In this document: positions 4,240-10,158 of the stretch, in pieces
Position numbering within the stretch: position 1 is the first letter of the stretch
Layout: every line of letters starts with the position of its first letter
From: Acidobacteriaceae bacterium
GTDB lineage: Bacteria; Acidobacteriota; Terriglobia; Terriglobales; Acidobacteriaceae
NCBI GenBank assembly: GCA_030049955.1
Contig: JASIJX010000620.1
Coordinates: forward strand, 1-10,158
DNA length: 10,158 nt
Reading direction: 5' to 3'
Program-made: the position numbers and the translations under genes
Notes under the pieces: model-generated
The model's database searches: none
What the model was told of the DNA's origin: nothing
The model's input: only the letters and a program-made list of their open reading frames with translations

Positions 4240-5652
4240 ATGCCCTTGATGCCAGACCCAACCTTCTACCCGTCACCGCTCATGGCGATGCAGGCTCCCT
4301 CGGAACGCCTCGCTTATGTGGCGCTACTCAACGTTGGGAACAATGGAAAGCGCGACGCCCTCGGCGTCATTGACCTTGATCCGGCTTCCTCCGAATATGG
4401 CCGGCTGGTCGGGCAAGTGGATTTTCCCCGCGGTGATAACGAGCTACACCATTTCGGCTGGAACGCCTGCAGTGCGTGCCTCTGCCCTCAGGCCCCGCAT
4501 GCGCACATGGAGCGTCGCTACTTGATCGTGCCGGGCATCGGGTCATCGCGGATTCATATTCTGGATACGAAGCCAAACGCCAAACAGCCCAAAATTGTGA
4601 AAGTGATCGAGCCAGAGGAGTTCACCAAGAAGACAGGCTATACCTCACCGCATACGGTGCATTGCGGACCAGACGGCATCTATGGAAGCGCACTTGGATC
4701 ATCCAGCGGAGATGGCCCTGGCGGAATTTTTCTAATGGATGCAAACACGCTTGAGTTGAAGGGCCGGTGGGAGCAAGATCGCGGGCCGCAGCAACTGGCT
4801 TACGACTTTTGGTGGCACTTGGGACACGACACTATGGTGACCTCGGAATGGGGAACACCAAACATGGTGAAAGGCGGCGTCAATCCGGAGTTGCTGCTGG
4901 GCGGCAAGTATGGGCACAAGATACACATCTGGGACCTCGACAAGCGCCGCCACCTGCAGGAACTCGATTTGGGTGCGGAGCAACAGATGGTCCTTGAGTT
5001 GCGCCCCGCTCACAATCCAACGAAGACTTACGGGTTCGTCGGTGTAGTTATTTCTCTGAAGGATCTTTCATCTTCCATTTGGATGTGGAATCGGCAAGAT
5101 GGCGGCAAGAACGGCAAATGGGCTGTACAAAAGATCATCGAAATCCCCGCCGAACCGGCCGACCCGGAAAACCTGCCAGCTTTGTTGAAGGGCTTTAAGG
5201 CAGTGCCTCCGCTGGTGACAGATATCAATCTCTCACTCGACGACCGTTTCCTCTATGTTTCGTGCTGGGGAACGGGTGAGTTCATCCAGTACGACGTGTC
5301 TGATCCTGCCGACCCCAAAAAGACAAGTTCGGTCCGGCTTGGCGGCATCGTGCGCCGGACGGCTCACCCGAGCAAGCCCAAGCAGCCGCTCAACGGCGGA
5401 CCGCAGATGGTCGAGATCAGCCGCGACGGGAAGCGCGTTTATTTCACCAACTCGCTTTACTCTCCCTGGGACGAGCAGTTCTATCCCGACGGTGTCAAGA
5501 GTTGGATGGTGAAGATGGACACGCATCCGGAGGGCGGGATGCACTTCGATGAAAAGTTCTTCGTCGAGTTCGACGGACTGCGCGCGCACCAGGTACGGCT
5601 GGAAGGCGGTGACGCCTCCTCGGACTCGTACTGTTACTCGGACGGACGATGA
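4240..5652 (+). CDS. Selenium-binding protein 56 family / methanethiol oxidase
   Basis: 470 residues, the full length of the family (human SELENBP1 is 472), and alignable with it end to end from memory. Conserved landmarks are ELHHFGWNACSAC (68-80), TSPHTVHC (135-142), YDFWWHLGHDTMVTSEW (188-204), HNP (258-260), TDINLSLDDRFLY (327-339), NGGPQM (385-390), FTNSLYSPWDEQFYPDG (402-418) and the C-terminal AHQVRLEGGDASSD. The fold is a beta-propeller. Characterised members oxidise methanethiol to formaldehyde, sulfide and hydrogen peroxide, with a copper-dependent enzyme in Hyphomicrobium; the conserved histidines are metal-ligand candidates. Gly54 seems to occupy the place of the selenium-binding Cys57 of the human protein. 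No signal peptide is visible, unlike the secreted Hyphomicrobium enzyme. Start ATG 4240 follows AAAGGCAGG; ATG 4249 is an alternative. The stop overlaps the next gene by 4 bases. Confidence 0.94.
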   Translation: MPLMPDPTFYPSPLMAMQAPSERLAYVALLNVGNNGKRDALGVIDLDPASSEYGRLVGQVDFPRGDNELHHFGWNACSACLCPQAPHAHMERRYLIVPGIGSSRIHILDTKPNAKQPKIVKVIEPEEFTKKTGYTSPHTVHCGPDGIYGSALGSSSGDGPGGIFLMDANTLELKGRWEQDRGPQQLAYDFWWHLGHDTMVTSEWGTPNMVKGGVNPELLLGGKYGHKIHIWDLDKRRHLQELDLGAEQQMVLELRPAHNPTKTYGFVGVVISLKDLSSSIWMWNRQDGGKNGKWAVQKIIEIPAEPADPENLPALLKGFKAVPPLVTDINLSLDDRFLYVSCWGTGEFIQYDVSDPADPKKTSSVRLGGIVRRTAHPSKPKQPLNGGPQMVEISRDGKRVYFTNSLYSPWDEQFYPDGVKSWMVKMDTHPEGGMHFDEKFFVEFDGLRAHQVRLEGGDASSDSYCYSDGR

Positions 5653-6305
5653 CGCACGCTGGCTTGACTTCGACGATGGTGTGGCTGATGCTGCTCCTCG
5701 GCGCTTACCACGGAATCAACCCCGGGATGGGTTGGCTCTTCGCGGTGGCGCTGGGGATGCAGGAACAAAAAGGGAGTGCTTTAGCAAAATCGCTTGTTCC
5801 CATTGTGCTGGGTCACGCATTGGCGATCGGCATTGTAGTTCTGGCAGCAACTCTACTCGGCATGGTGCTGCCGCTCATGGCCATCCGTTACGGCGTCGCC
5901 GTGCTTATGCTCGGCTTGGGAATTTATTGCCTGGTGGGGCATTGGCACCCACGGTGGATCCGAATGCGGGTGGGTTTTCTCGACCTAACTACATGGTCCT
6001 TTCTCATGGCCTCCGCGCACGGCGCGGGTTTAATGGTGTTGCCTGCGCTGCTGGGTGGCGGCACCGTCGAAGCCGCGGACCAAATGGCAGGTCATCATCG
6101 GATGGCTGCCAGCGCTAGTCCCCTAGCGGGAATGTTAGCCACCGCGGTCCATACGACAGCCTATCTAGCCGTCACGGGAATGATCGCGTGGGTTGTCTAT
6201 CGAAGGCTCGGACTTGGCCTTCTGCGCAAGACCTGGTTCGACTTCAACTTGGTCTGGGGCGCTGCGCTCGTGATCACGGGTCTGTTCACCTTTTTGATCT
6301 CGTAG
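5649..6305 (+). CDS. His-rich polytopic membrane protein, possible metal transporter
   Basis: 218 residues with about six hydrophobic segments (roughly 8-32, 46-70, 73-96, 111-134, 158-182 and 196-217). Histidines lie in or near these segments: H21 in GAYHGINPGMGW, H56 in VLGHALAIG, H124 in ASAHGAG and H168 in AVHTTAY, with H98, H100, H149 and H150 in loops. The general plan (small hydrophobic protein with H-G-x-N-P and G-H-A-L) recalls the NicO/UreH and SafE-type exporter groups, but I cannot place it firmly. Its ATG overlaps the stop of the methanethiol oxidase-family gene (ATGA), with no Shine-Dalgarno sequence of its own nearby, so its translation is probably coupled to that gene. This suggests a dedicated partner, for example moving a metal such as copper needed by the enzyme or a sulfur product. 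Function is not shown by sequence alone. Confidence 0.87.
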   Translation: MTHAGLTSTMVWLMLLLGAYHGINPGMGWLFAVALGMQEQKGSALAKSLVPIVLGHALAIGIVVLAATLLGMVLPLMAIRYGVAVLMLGLGIYCLVGHWHPRWIRMRVGFLDLTTWSFLMASAHGAGLMVLPALLGGGTVEAADQMAGHHRMAASASPLAGMLATAVHTTAYLAVTGMIAWVVYRRLGLGLLRKTWFDFNLVWGAALVITGLFTFLIS

Positions 6306-6313
6306 CTCGAGAG

Positions 6314-6348
6314 CGCCTGCGATTTCTTAGTCCGAAGGAATCGAGGCG
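6314..6348 (+). terminator. Strong hairpin closing the TlpA/methanethiol oxidase cassette
   Basis: Starting 8 bases after the stop of the membrane protein gene, CGCCT (6314-6318), a bulged G, and CGATTTCTT (6320-6328) pair with AAGGAATCG (6335-6343) and AGGCG (6344-6348) around a six-base loop: 14 base pairs with one bulge and one G-U pair. No U-run follows, so it may be a processing or stability hairpin or work with Rho. It lies in the 122-base gap between two convergent genes and could serve either strand. Confidence 0.6.
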
Positions 6349-6427
6349 AGGGCCAGAACCGATCGTGCGCCAAAGTTAGCCGCAGTCGTTTTGGAGGGAA
6401 AGCGGGGAAGCGCGCACGGACCCCGTT

Positions 6428-7861
6428 TTATACGCGGGCTTCTGCAATTGCTTCATCGATATTCTCTGCCTGGGAAATGGCAAACTTGTCTTCGCTGCGG
6501 GCGATCAGTGCGCTCGCCAGGCAATTTCCAAACACGTTTACGGCTGTTCTTCCCATGTCCATCACGGCATCCACTCCTAAAACCATCAGGATGGGCGCGG
6601 TAGGGAGATGGACCGTCGCCGCCATAGCCAGCAGGATGATAAAAACCGTTCGTGGTACGCCGGCCATGCCCTTGCTGGCAACAACCAACACCGCAAGCGT
6701 CTCCACTTGCTGCCCGAGCGTGAGATGGATGCCCGCGGCCTGTGCTGCGAATACCGCCACCAGGGACATATAGACACTGGAACCGTCCATGTTGAAGCTG
6801 TAGCCCAGAGGGATCACGAACGAGACGATCCAGCGGGGAACCCCTAGCTCTTCCATCCGTTCCATGGCTAGAGGCAGTGCGGCCTCGGAAGTTCCCGTGG
6901 CGAATCCAATCGCAACCGGTTCGCCTACAGCCGCTGCAAATCTCCTGAACGGTATGCGAAACAAGGCCATCGCCGGCAGCAGAACTGCTACACAGAAAAC
7001 CAGAAGTGCGGCGTAGCAAGTGACGACAAGCTTGGCCAACGGTATGAGCGCGGCCGGCCCCATTCTTCCTACCGTGACGGCAATTGCGGAGCCCGCGGCT
7101 AGCGGCACAAGGTACATGATGATGCGGACCATTTGAAATATCGTGTCGGTGAGCGACCGCAGCAGATTGACGAGGGGTGCGCGCTTCCTTTCGGGCAACA
7201 TGGCCAGAGCAATGCCAAACAGAACGGCGAAAATGACCACCTGCACGATTTGATTTTCGGCCACAGCCTGCGCGATGTTTTCCGGGAAAAAGCTCAAAAC
7301 CGTTTGCTGCCAACCATGCGGTACCTGCTGCGCAGTCAATGTATTCGGCGCCGACTGATTTGGCAACGCAATGCCCCATCCGGCGCCGGAGATGGCTCCG
7401 GCAACCGAACCAATGACGAGTCCGGCCGTGGTAACAATCTCAAAGTAGACGATCGCCTTCAGCGCAACACGACCGACGGACCGCAGGCGGTCGTGTGCCG
7501 CGATGCCGGCGGATATGCTGGTGAGAATCAGAGGCGCGACCACCGCGCGGACCAAGCGGAGAAATAAGTCACTCGGAAGCTGCGACTGAGCTGCAATGCG
7601 CGGGAAATCGAGCCCCAGCTCAATGCCGGCAAACATGCAGAAAAAAGTCCACGCAAGCAATGTCGGCCTGCGCAGAAGAACAGCGCCCACGAGCAACAGC
7701 GACAAACCGCGCAAATCGGCGCCCCAGTGCGCGCGACCTGCCCACAGTAACACCGCACCGGTGATCCATAAAACCGTCCCAGCGGCCACCGCGGGGATGA
7801 TCCGCGATTTTTTCACGCTCGACTGCGCACCAGCCGAAGCCTTCAATTCAAAACCAATCAC
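6428..7861 (-). CDS. Dicarboxylate/amino acid:cation symporter (DAACS/SLC1 family)
   Basis: 477 residues from GTG 7861. An inner-membrane elevator-type transporter taking up glutamate/aspartate or C4-dicarboxylates with Na+ or H+. Diagnostic motifs are intact: TGTSEAALP in hairpin 1 (322-330), NMDG in TM7 (357-360), SKGMAGVPR in hairpin 2 (396-404) and D431-x3-D435-x2-R438-T-x2-N442-V-x-G-N in TM8. R438 matches the arginine that holds the acidic side chain of the substrate in GltPh, arguing for an acidic substrate. The N-terminus carries extra hydrophobic sequence before the usual core. The start is uncertain: GTG 7861 has AGGG 7 bases upstream, GTG 7816 (VKKSRIIPAV...) gives a neater membrane-protein start, and there is no ATG. 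A terminator-like hairpin lies only 22 bases upstream, so its promoter is unclear. The exact substrate cannot be told. Confidence 0.94.
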   Translation of the reverse strand: MIGFELKASAGAQSSVKKSRIIPAVAAGTVLWITGAVLLWAGRAHWGADLRGLSLLLVGAVLLRRPTLLAWTFFCMFAGIELGLDFPRIAAQSQLPSDLFLRLVRAVVAPLILTSISAGIAAHDRLRSVGRVALKAIVYFEIVTTAGLVIGSVAGAISGAGWGIALPNQSAPNTLTAQQVPHGWQQTVLSFFPENIAQAVAENQIVQVVIFAVLFGIALAMLPERKRAPLVNLLRSLTDTIFQMVRIIMYLVPLAAGSAIAVTVGRMGPAALIPLAKLVVTCYAALLVFCVAVLLPAMALFRIPFRRFAAAVGEPVAIGFATGTSEAALPLAMERMEELGVPRWIVSFVIPLGYSFNMDGSSVYMSLVAVFAAQAAGIHLTLGQQVETLAVLVVASKGMAGVPRTVFIILLAMAATVHLPTAPILMVLGVDAVMDMGRTAVNVFGNCLASALIARSEDKFAISQAENIDEAIAEARV

Positions 7862-7883
7862 AGTGTTGCCCTGTCTCAAACAC

Positions 7884-7915
7884 GAACCGCCCCCGAATAG
7901 ATCGGAGGGCGGTTC
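7884..7915 (-). terminator. Terminator-like hairpin after the TonB-dependent receptor gene
   Basis: GAACCGCCC (7884-7892) and GGGCGGTTC (7907-7915) are perfect 9-bp complements, and CCGA (7893-7896) pairs with TCGG (7902-7905) inside, leaving loop ATAGA and one bulged base. On the minus strand it begins 20 bases after the receptor stop codon and is followed by GTGTTTGAG, a weak T-run. It probably ends the receptor transcript, but it lies directly before the symporter start, so partial read-through could set symporter expression. Confidence 0.65.
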
Positions 7916-7935
7916 ATTTGGGTGTAGGTGAGGAG

Positions 7936-10158
7936 TTAGAAGTTGGCCCGAACGCCACCTTGGATCTGACGCGGAGTGTTTCCCTGTGTCTTCGTGACTC
8001 CCCACGCACTCGTCGATTGCAGGCTCAGGCTCGGATTCGAGAAGTCCAGATGGTTCATGACGTTTTCGAAAACACCACTCAGCTCCAAGCTGTACTTCTC
8101 GTGGACTGCGAGTACTTTCTTGACGCTGAGATCGAGGTTCAGATAGGGAAGACCGCTGATCCTTCCCGCGCCCCCGGAACGCGAATCGAGGCCGAGGATG
8201 AGAGGCCGCACGCTGTCGTAAACGGCAACCGGGTTAGTGAACATGTTCACAGCGGCCGAGGTGCTGCCGGGGTGAACAGCCGTGCCAACGGCTACTCCAT
8301 TCGGGTCGGTGCCGCCGAGAACGCCACGATGCGTCTGACTGCCACCGGTGTAATTGGTGACAAACACGCAGTTTTCGGTGTCGGTCAGGTTGTTTCCGTC
8401 ATTGCCGCCAAAGCTCTGGCCAGAGTTGTTGGTGGTGCAGGTCAATGGCTGGCCCGTGCCGGCCGTCACGACCGGCGACAATGTCCATCCACCCGCAATG
8501 CGGCCGACAATGCCGCGCTGCTGCTGGAACCAGGGAGTCTCATAGACGATGAATGTATTGAAGATAAACTTCTGGTCGAAGCCTTGACGGCCGTATTGCT
8601 CGCTCGGATTGTAGTTGTCCACGTCGGTAGCGCCGCTGGCGGATTGGTTGCCCGGTTGCAGACCGAGTGCCTTGCTATAAGTAAAGTTCTCCTGGAGCGT
8701 CAGGCCGCGCCAAGCGCTTGTCTTGAAGGAAATGTACCCGCCGTTGTAGTTGCTGTAGCCGTTAGGCACGTCCTGGTTCATGCCGCTCACTACCTGGCCG
8801 CCCGCACCGTAGGTGGTGTTCGACGTAGCGGTGCCCATGAGGCTGCGCGCGAAGTAGAACTGCGGGTTCGACGCTGAAGCGTTAGCGCCGTTTGTATTGT
8901 TGTCCAACCCTTGCCACAGGCTGAAAACCTTCTGCTGACGGAAGTCAGACAGGTAGGTCTTATTGGCCAGGAGTGCAGCCGTGCAACTGGCCTTGCCGGT
9001 GCAGAAGGACGAGCTGGGACCGCCAAGTGCAGTCTCAAAGAACGGCTGGGCGGTGATGTTCGCGGGAACCGCACTTGTGGCGCAGAGGCTGGCCGAAGTG
9101 GTGCAACCTAGAGCAGTTTCAATCGCCGCATAAGCAGCCTCGAACGATTGACCGCCCAGCGTCAGCATGTACGGCACAGAATTGGGGTTCAACTGGTTGA
9201 ACTCGTGATGGACGATCCGCCCGATGTAGCCGACCTCGATCAGCATCTTGCGGTTGATCTGCCGCTCGACCGAGAAGTTGAAAGTGTCCACATCGTTCGG
9301 GCGCATGGACACGTCAACTCCCGAAGAACTGGCGATGGCAGGACCATTGACGCCGGGGAGAAAGGGTTGCGGGAGCGGGTTCGGCACAGGCGCGCTGGCG
9401 AGGACTGGCGAAAGCCCATCTTCACCCTGGCTGGCGCTGCCAAATCTGTAGGCCGTCGCGTCGGTGAAGCCGGTTGCCGTGCAAGCACCGGTGCCGGTTA
9501 CGGGCGATTGCGCATATTTGCACTGATTTCCAATGATCAGGCCAGGAGCAGCCAGCAGTGGAAGAATCTGAGCATCGCTGTTCACGCGGCCGTAGATGCG
9601 GCTGTATCCCCCACGGATCGCAGTGGCACCGTCACCAAAGAGCTTGTTTAGGCCTTCGCTCTTAAACTTGGGCGTCCAGGCGACCGATACACGTGGGCTA
9701 ACCCCGCCATAGAACGGATTGTAGGGATACTTGCGATTCCCATTGACGTTGTGGATCTCGGCCCAGCCGATGTCCGGATTGTAGATCTCTCCGGCAAGAG
9801 CGGCTGCTTTGCGCTGTTGCAAAAACTGCACAGTATTGAGCGGATTACCGGATGCGTCGGTGAGCAGGGACTCATTGCCGTTGCGATCGGTGGGCGGCAT
9901 TTCGATGGCGTAGCTTAAACCGAGATTCAAGATCAGTGAAGGTGAGACGTGCCATGCGTCGGAGCCATAGATGAAGTAGTAAGGGGTGCTTGCATGTCCG
10001 GTAACCGGGGTGAGCGGCGCGTTCTGGGTCAGACCGCTGGAGGTGTTGCTATAGGTATCGGCGGCCTCCGTATCGGTTACAAGGCCGTAGTACGTATCGA
10101 GAATGCGAGCGTAGGACGATGTTCCTGCTCCTACGGCGTTGAGACCCGTGTAAGTGAT
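7936..10158 (-). CDS. TonB-dependent receptor, Oar-like, C-terminal part (runs off window)
   Basis: The reading frame is open from the right edge to TAA at 7938-7936, giving 740 residues; the N-terminus (signal peptide, carboxypeptidase-like domain, plug) lies outside. An ATG-like start at 9930 is really an internal TTG, since 76 further codons upstream are open and encode typical barrel sequence (YYFIYGSDAWHVSPSLILNLGLSY). Features of the Acidobacteriota outer-membrane family are the PYNPFYGGVSPRVSVAW, FNFSVERQINRKMLIEVGYIGR, ENFTYSKALG, NPSEQYGRQGFDQKFIFN and LDLSVKKVLAVHEKYSLELSGVFENVMNHLDFSNP segments, and a terminal aromatic residue (RANF) expected of an outer-membrane barrel. It probably binds a large nutrient or polymer and uses TonB energy; the ligand is unknown. 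Eight cysteines occur as four close pairs in predicted loops. A hairpin follows the stop codon. Confidence 0.93.
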   Translation of the reverse strand: MTYTGLNAVGAGTSSYARILDTYYGLVTDTEAADTYSNTSSGLTQNAPLTPVTGHASTPYYFIYGSDAWHVSPSLILNLGLSYAIEMPPTDRNGNESLLTDASGNPLNTVQFLQQRKAAALAGEIYNPDIGWAEIHNVNGNRKYPYNPFYGGVSPRVSVAWTPKFKSEGLNKLFGDGATAIRGGYSRIYGRVNSDAQILPLLAAPGLIIGNQCKYAQSPVTGTGACTATGFTDATAYRFGSASQGEDGLSPVLASAPVPNPLPQPFLPGVNGPAIASSSGVDVSMRPNDVDTFNFSVERQINRKMLIEVGYIGRIVHHEFNQLNPNSVPYMLTLGGQSFEAAYAAIETALGCTTSASLCATSAVPANITAQPFFETALGGPSSSFCTGKASCTAALLANKTYLSDFRQQKVFSLWQGLDNNTNGANASASNPQFYFARSLMGTATSNTTYGAGGQVVSGMNQDVPNGYSNYNGGYISFKTSAWRGLTLQENFTYSKALGLQPGNQSASGATDVDNYNPSEQYGRQGFDQKFIFNTFIVYETPWFQQQRGIVGRIAGGWTLSPVVTAGTGQPLTCTTNNSGQSFGGNDGNNLTDTENCVFVTNYTGGSQTHRGVLGGTDPNGVAVGTAVHPGSTSAAVNMFTNPVAVYDSVRPLILGLDSRSGGAGRISGLPYLNLDLSVKKVLAVHEKYSLELSGVFENVMNHLDFSNPSLSLQSTSAWGVTKTQGNTPRQIQGGVRANF

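Noticed and set aside
6453..7379. Minus-strand 308-codon ORF in another frame of the symporter gene
   Set aside because: Overlaps the symporter, which has every DAACS motif; the alternative product is rich in Arg, Gly, His and Cys with no domain.
7876..7917. Minus-strand 13-codon ORF (MNRPPIYSGAVRV) before the symporter, considered as a third leader peptide
   Set aside because: It is made almost entirely of the terminator-like hairpin, has no Cys codons and lacks a TANNNT box at the right distance.
7918..8877. Plus-strand 319-codon ORF
   Set aside because: Antisense shadow of the TonB-dependent receptor, whose family motifs and codon pattern are clear on the minus strand.
1..10158. CRISPR arrays, tRNA or rRNA genes, insertion sequences, attachment sites
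   Set aside because: No regularly spaced repeats, cloverleaf-like segments, transposase genes or terminal repeats were seen on either strand by eye.

Overview
The window looks like chromosomal DNA from an Acidobacteriota (Terriglobia-like) bacterium. The main clue is the large Oar-like TonB-dependent receptor at the right end, with the long loops and 'NxxNHxxFSNP ... NTPRQIQxGxRxxF' C-terminus typical of that phylum's expanded receptor family. The moderately GC-rich codon use and the secreted TlpA-type protein fit. This is inference from protein style; no database search was possible.

Layout, left to right. Bases 1-220 hold no gene I can support. Two minus-strand genes follow: a thiol dioxygenase-rhodanese fusion (221-1186) and, upstream of it, a small exported protein (1249-1737). 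The region at about 1738-2019 separates them from a plus-strand peptide deformylase (2020-2622). Next is a plus-strand cassette: a secreted two-domain TlpA-like oxidoreductase (2869-4167), a selenium-binding protein/methanethiol oxidase family protein (4240-5652) and a His-rich membrane protein (5649-6305) that overlaps it by ATGA; a strong hairpin closes the cassette. On the minus strand are a dicarboxylate/amino acid:cation symporter (6428-7861), a terminator-like hairpin (7884-7915), and the C-terminal 740 residues of the TonB-dependent receptor, which runs off the right edge.

Most interesting result: both sulfur-related transcription units appear to start with a tiny leaderless ORF carrying two adjacent Cys codons. 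One is minus 1933-1886 (MARLYTLYGCCPVQQ), ahead of the exported protein and thiol dioxygenase-rhodanese. The other is plus 2701-2769 (22 codons ending ...SSCC-stop), ahead of the TlpA/methanethiol oxidase cassette. Each ATG is preceded by the same geometry, TTGNNN-N17-TANNNT-N6-ATG, which places the expected transcription start at or next to the A of ATG. The first leader also contains a chain of mutually exclusive inverted repeats that ends by pairing with the Shine-Dalgarno sequence of the next gene, which is the layout of a leader-peptide attenuator. This suggests a shared cysteine-sensing switch over two sulfur operons, resembling the polycysteine leaderless ORFs known from mycobacteria.

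How the genes may work together (inference): methanethiol oxidase-type chemistry yields sulfide and formaldehyde, thiol dioxygenases make sulfinates, rhodaneses handle sulfane sulfur, and TlpA-like proteins act on thiols or on metal-enzyme assembly. The window therefore reads as an organic-sulfur/thiol handling neighbourhood, with housekeeping (deformylase) and uptake genes (symporter, receptor) around it.
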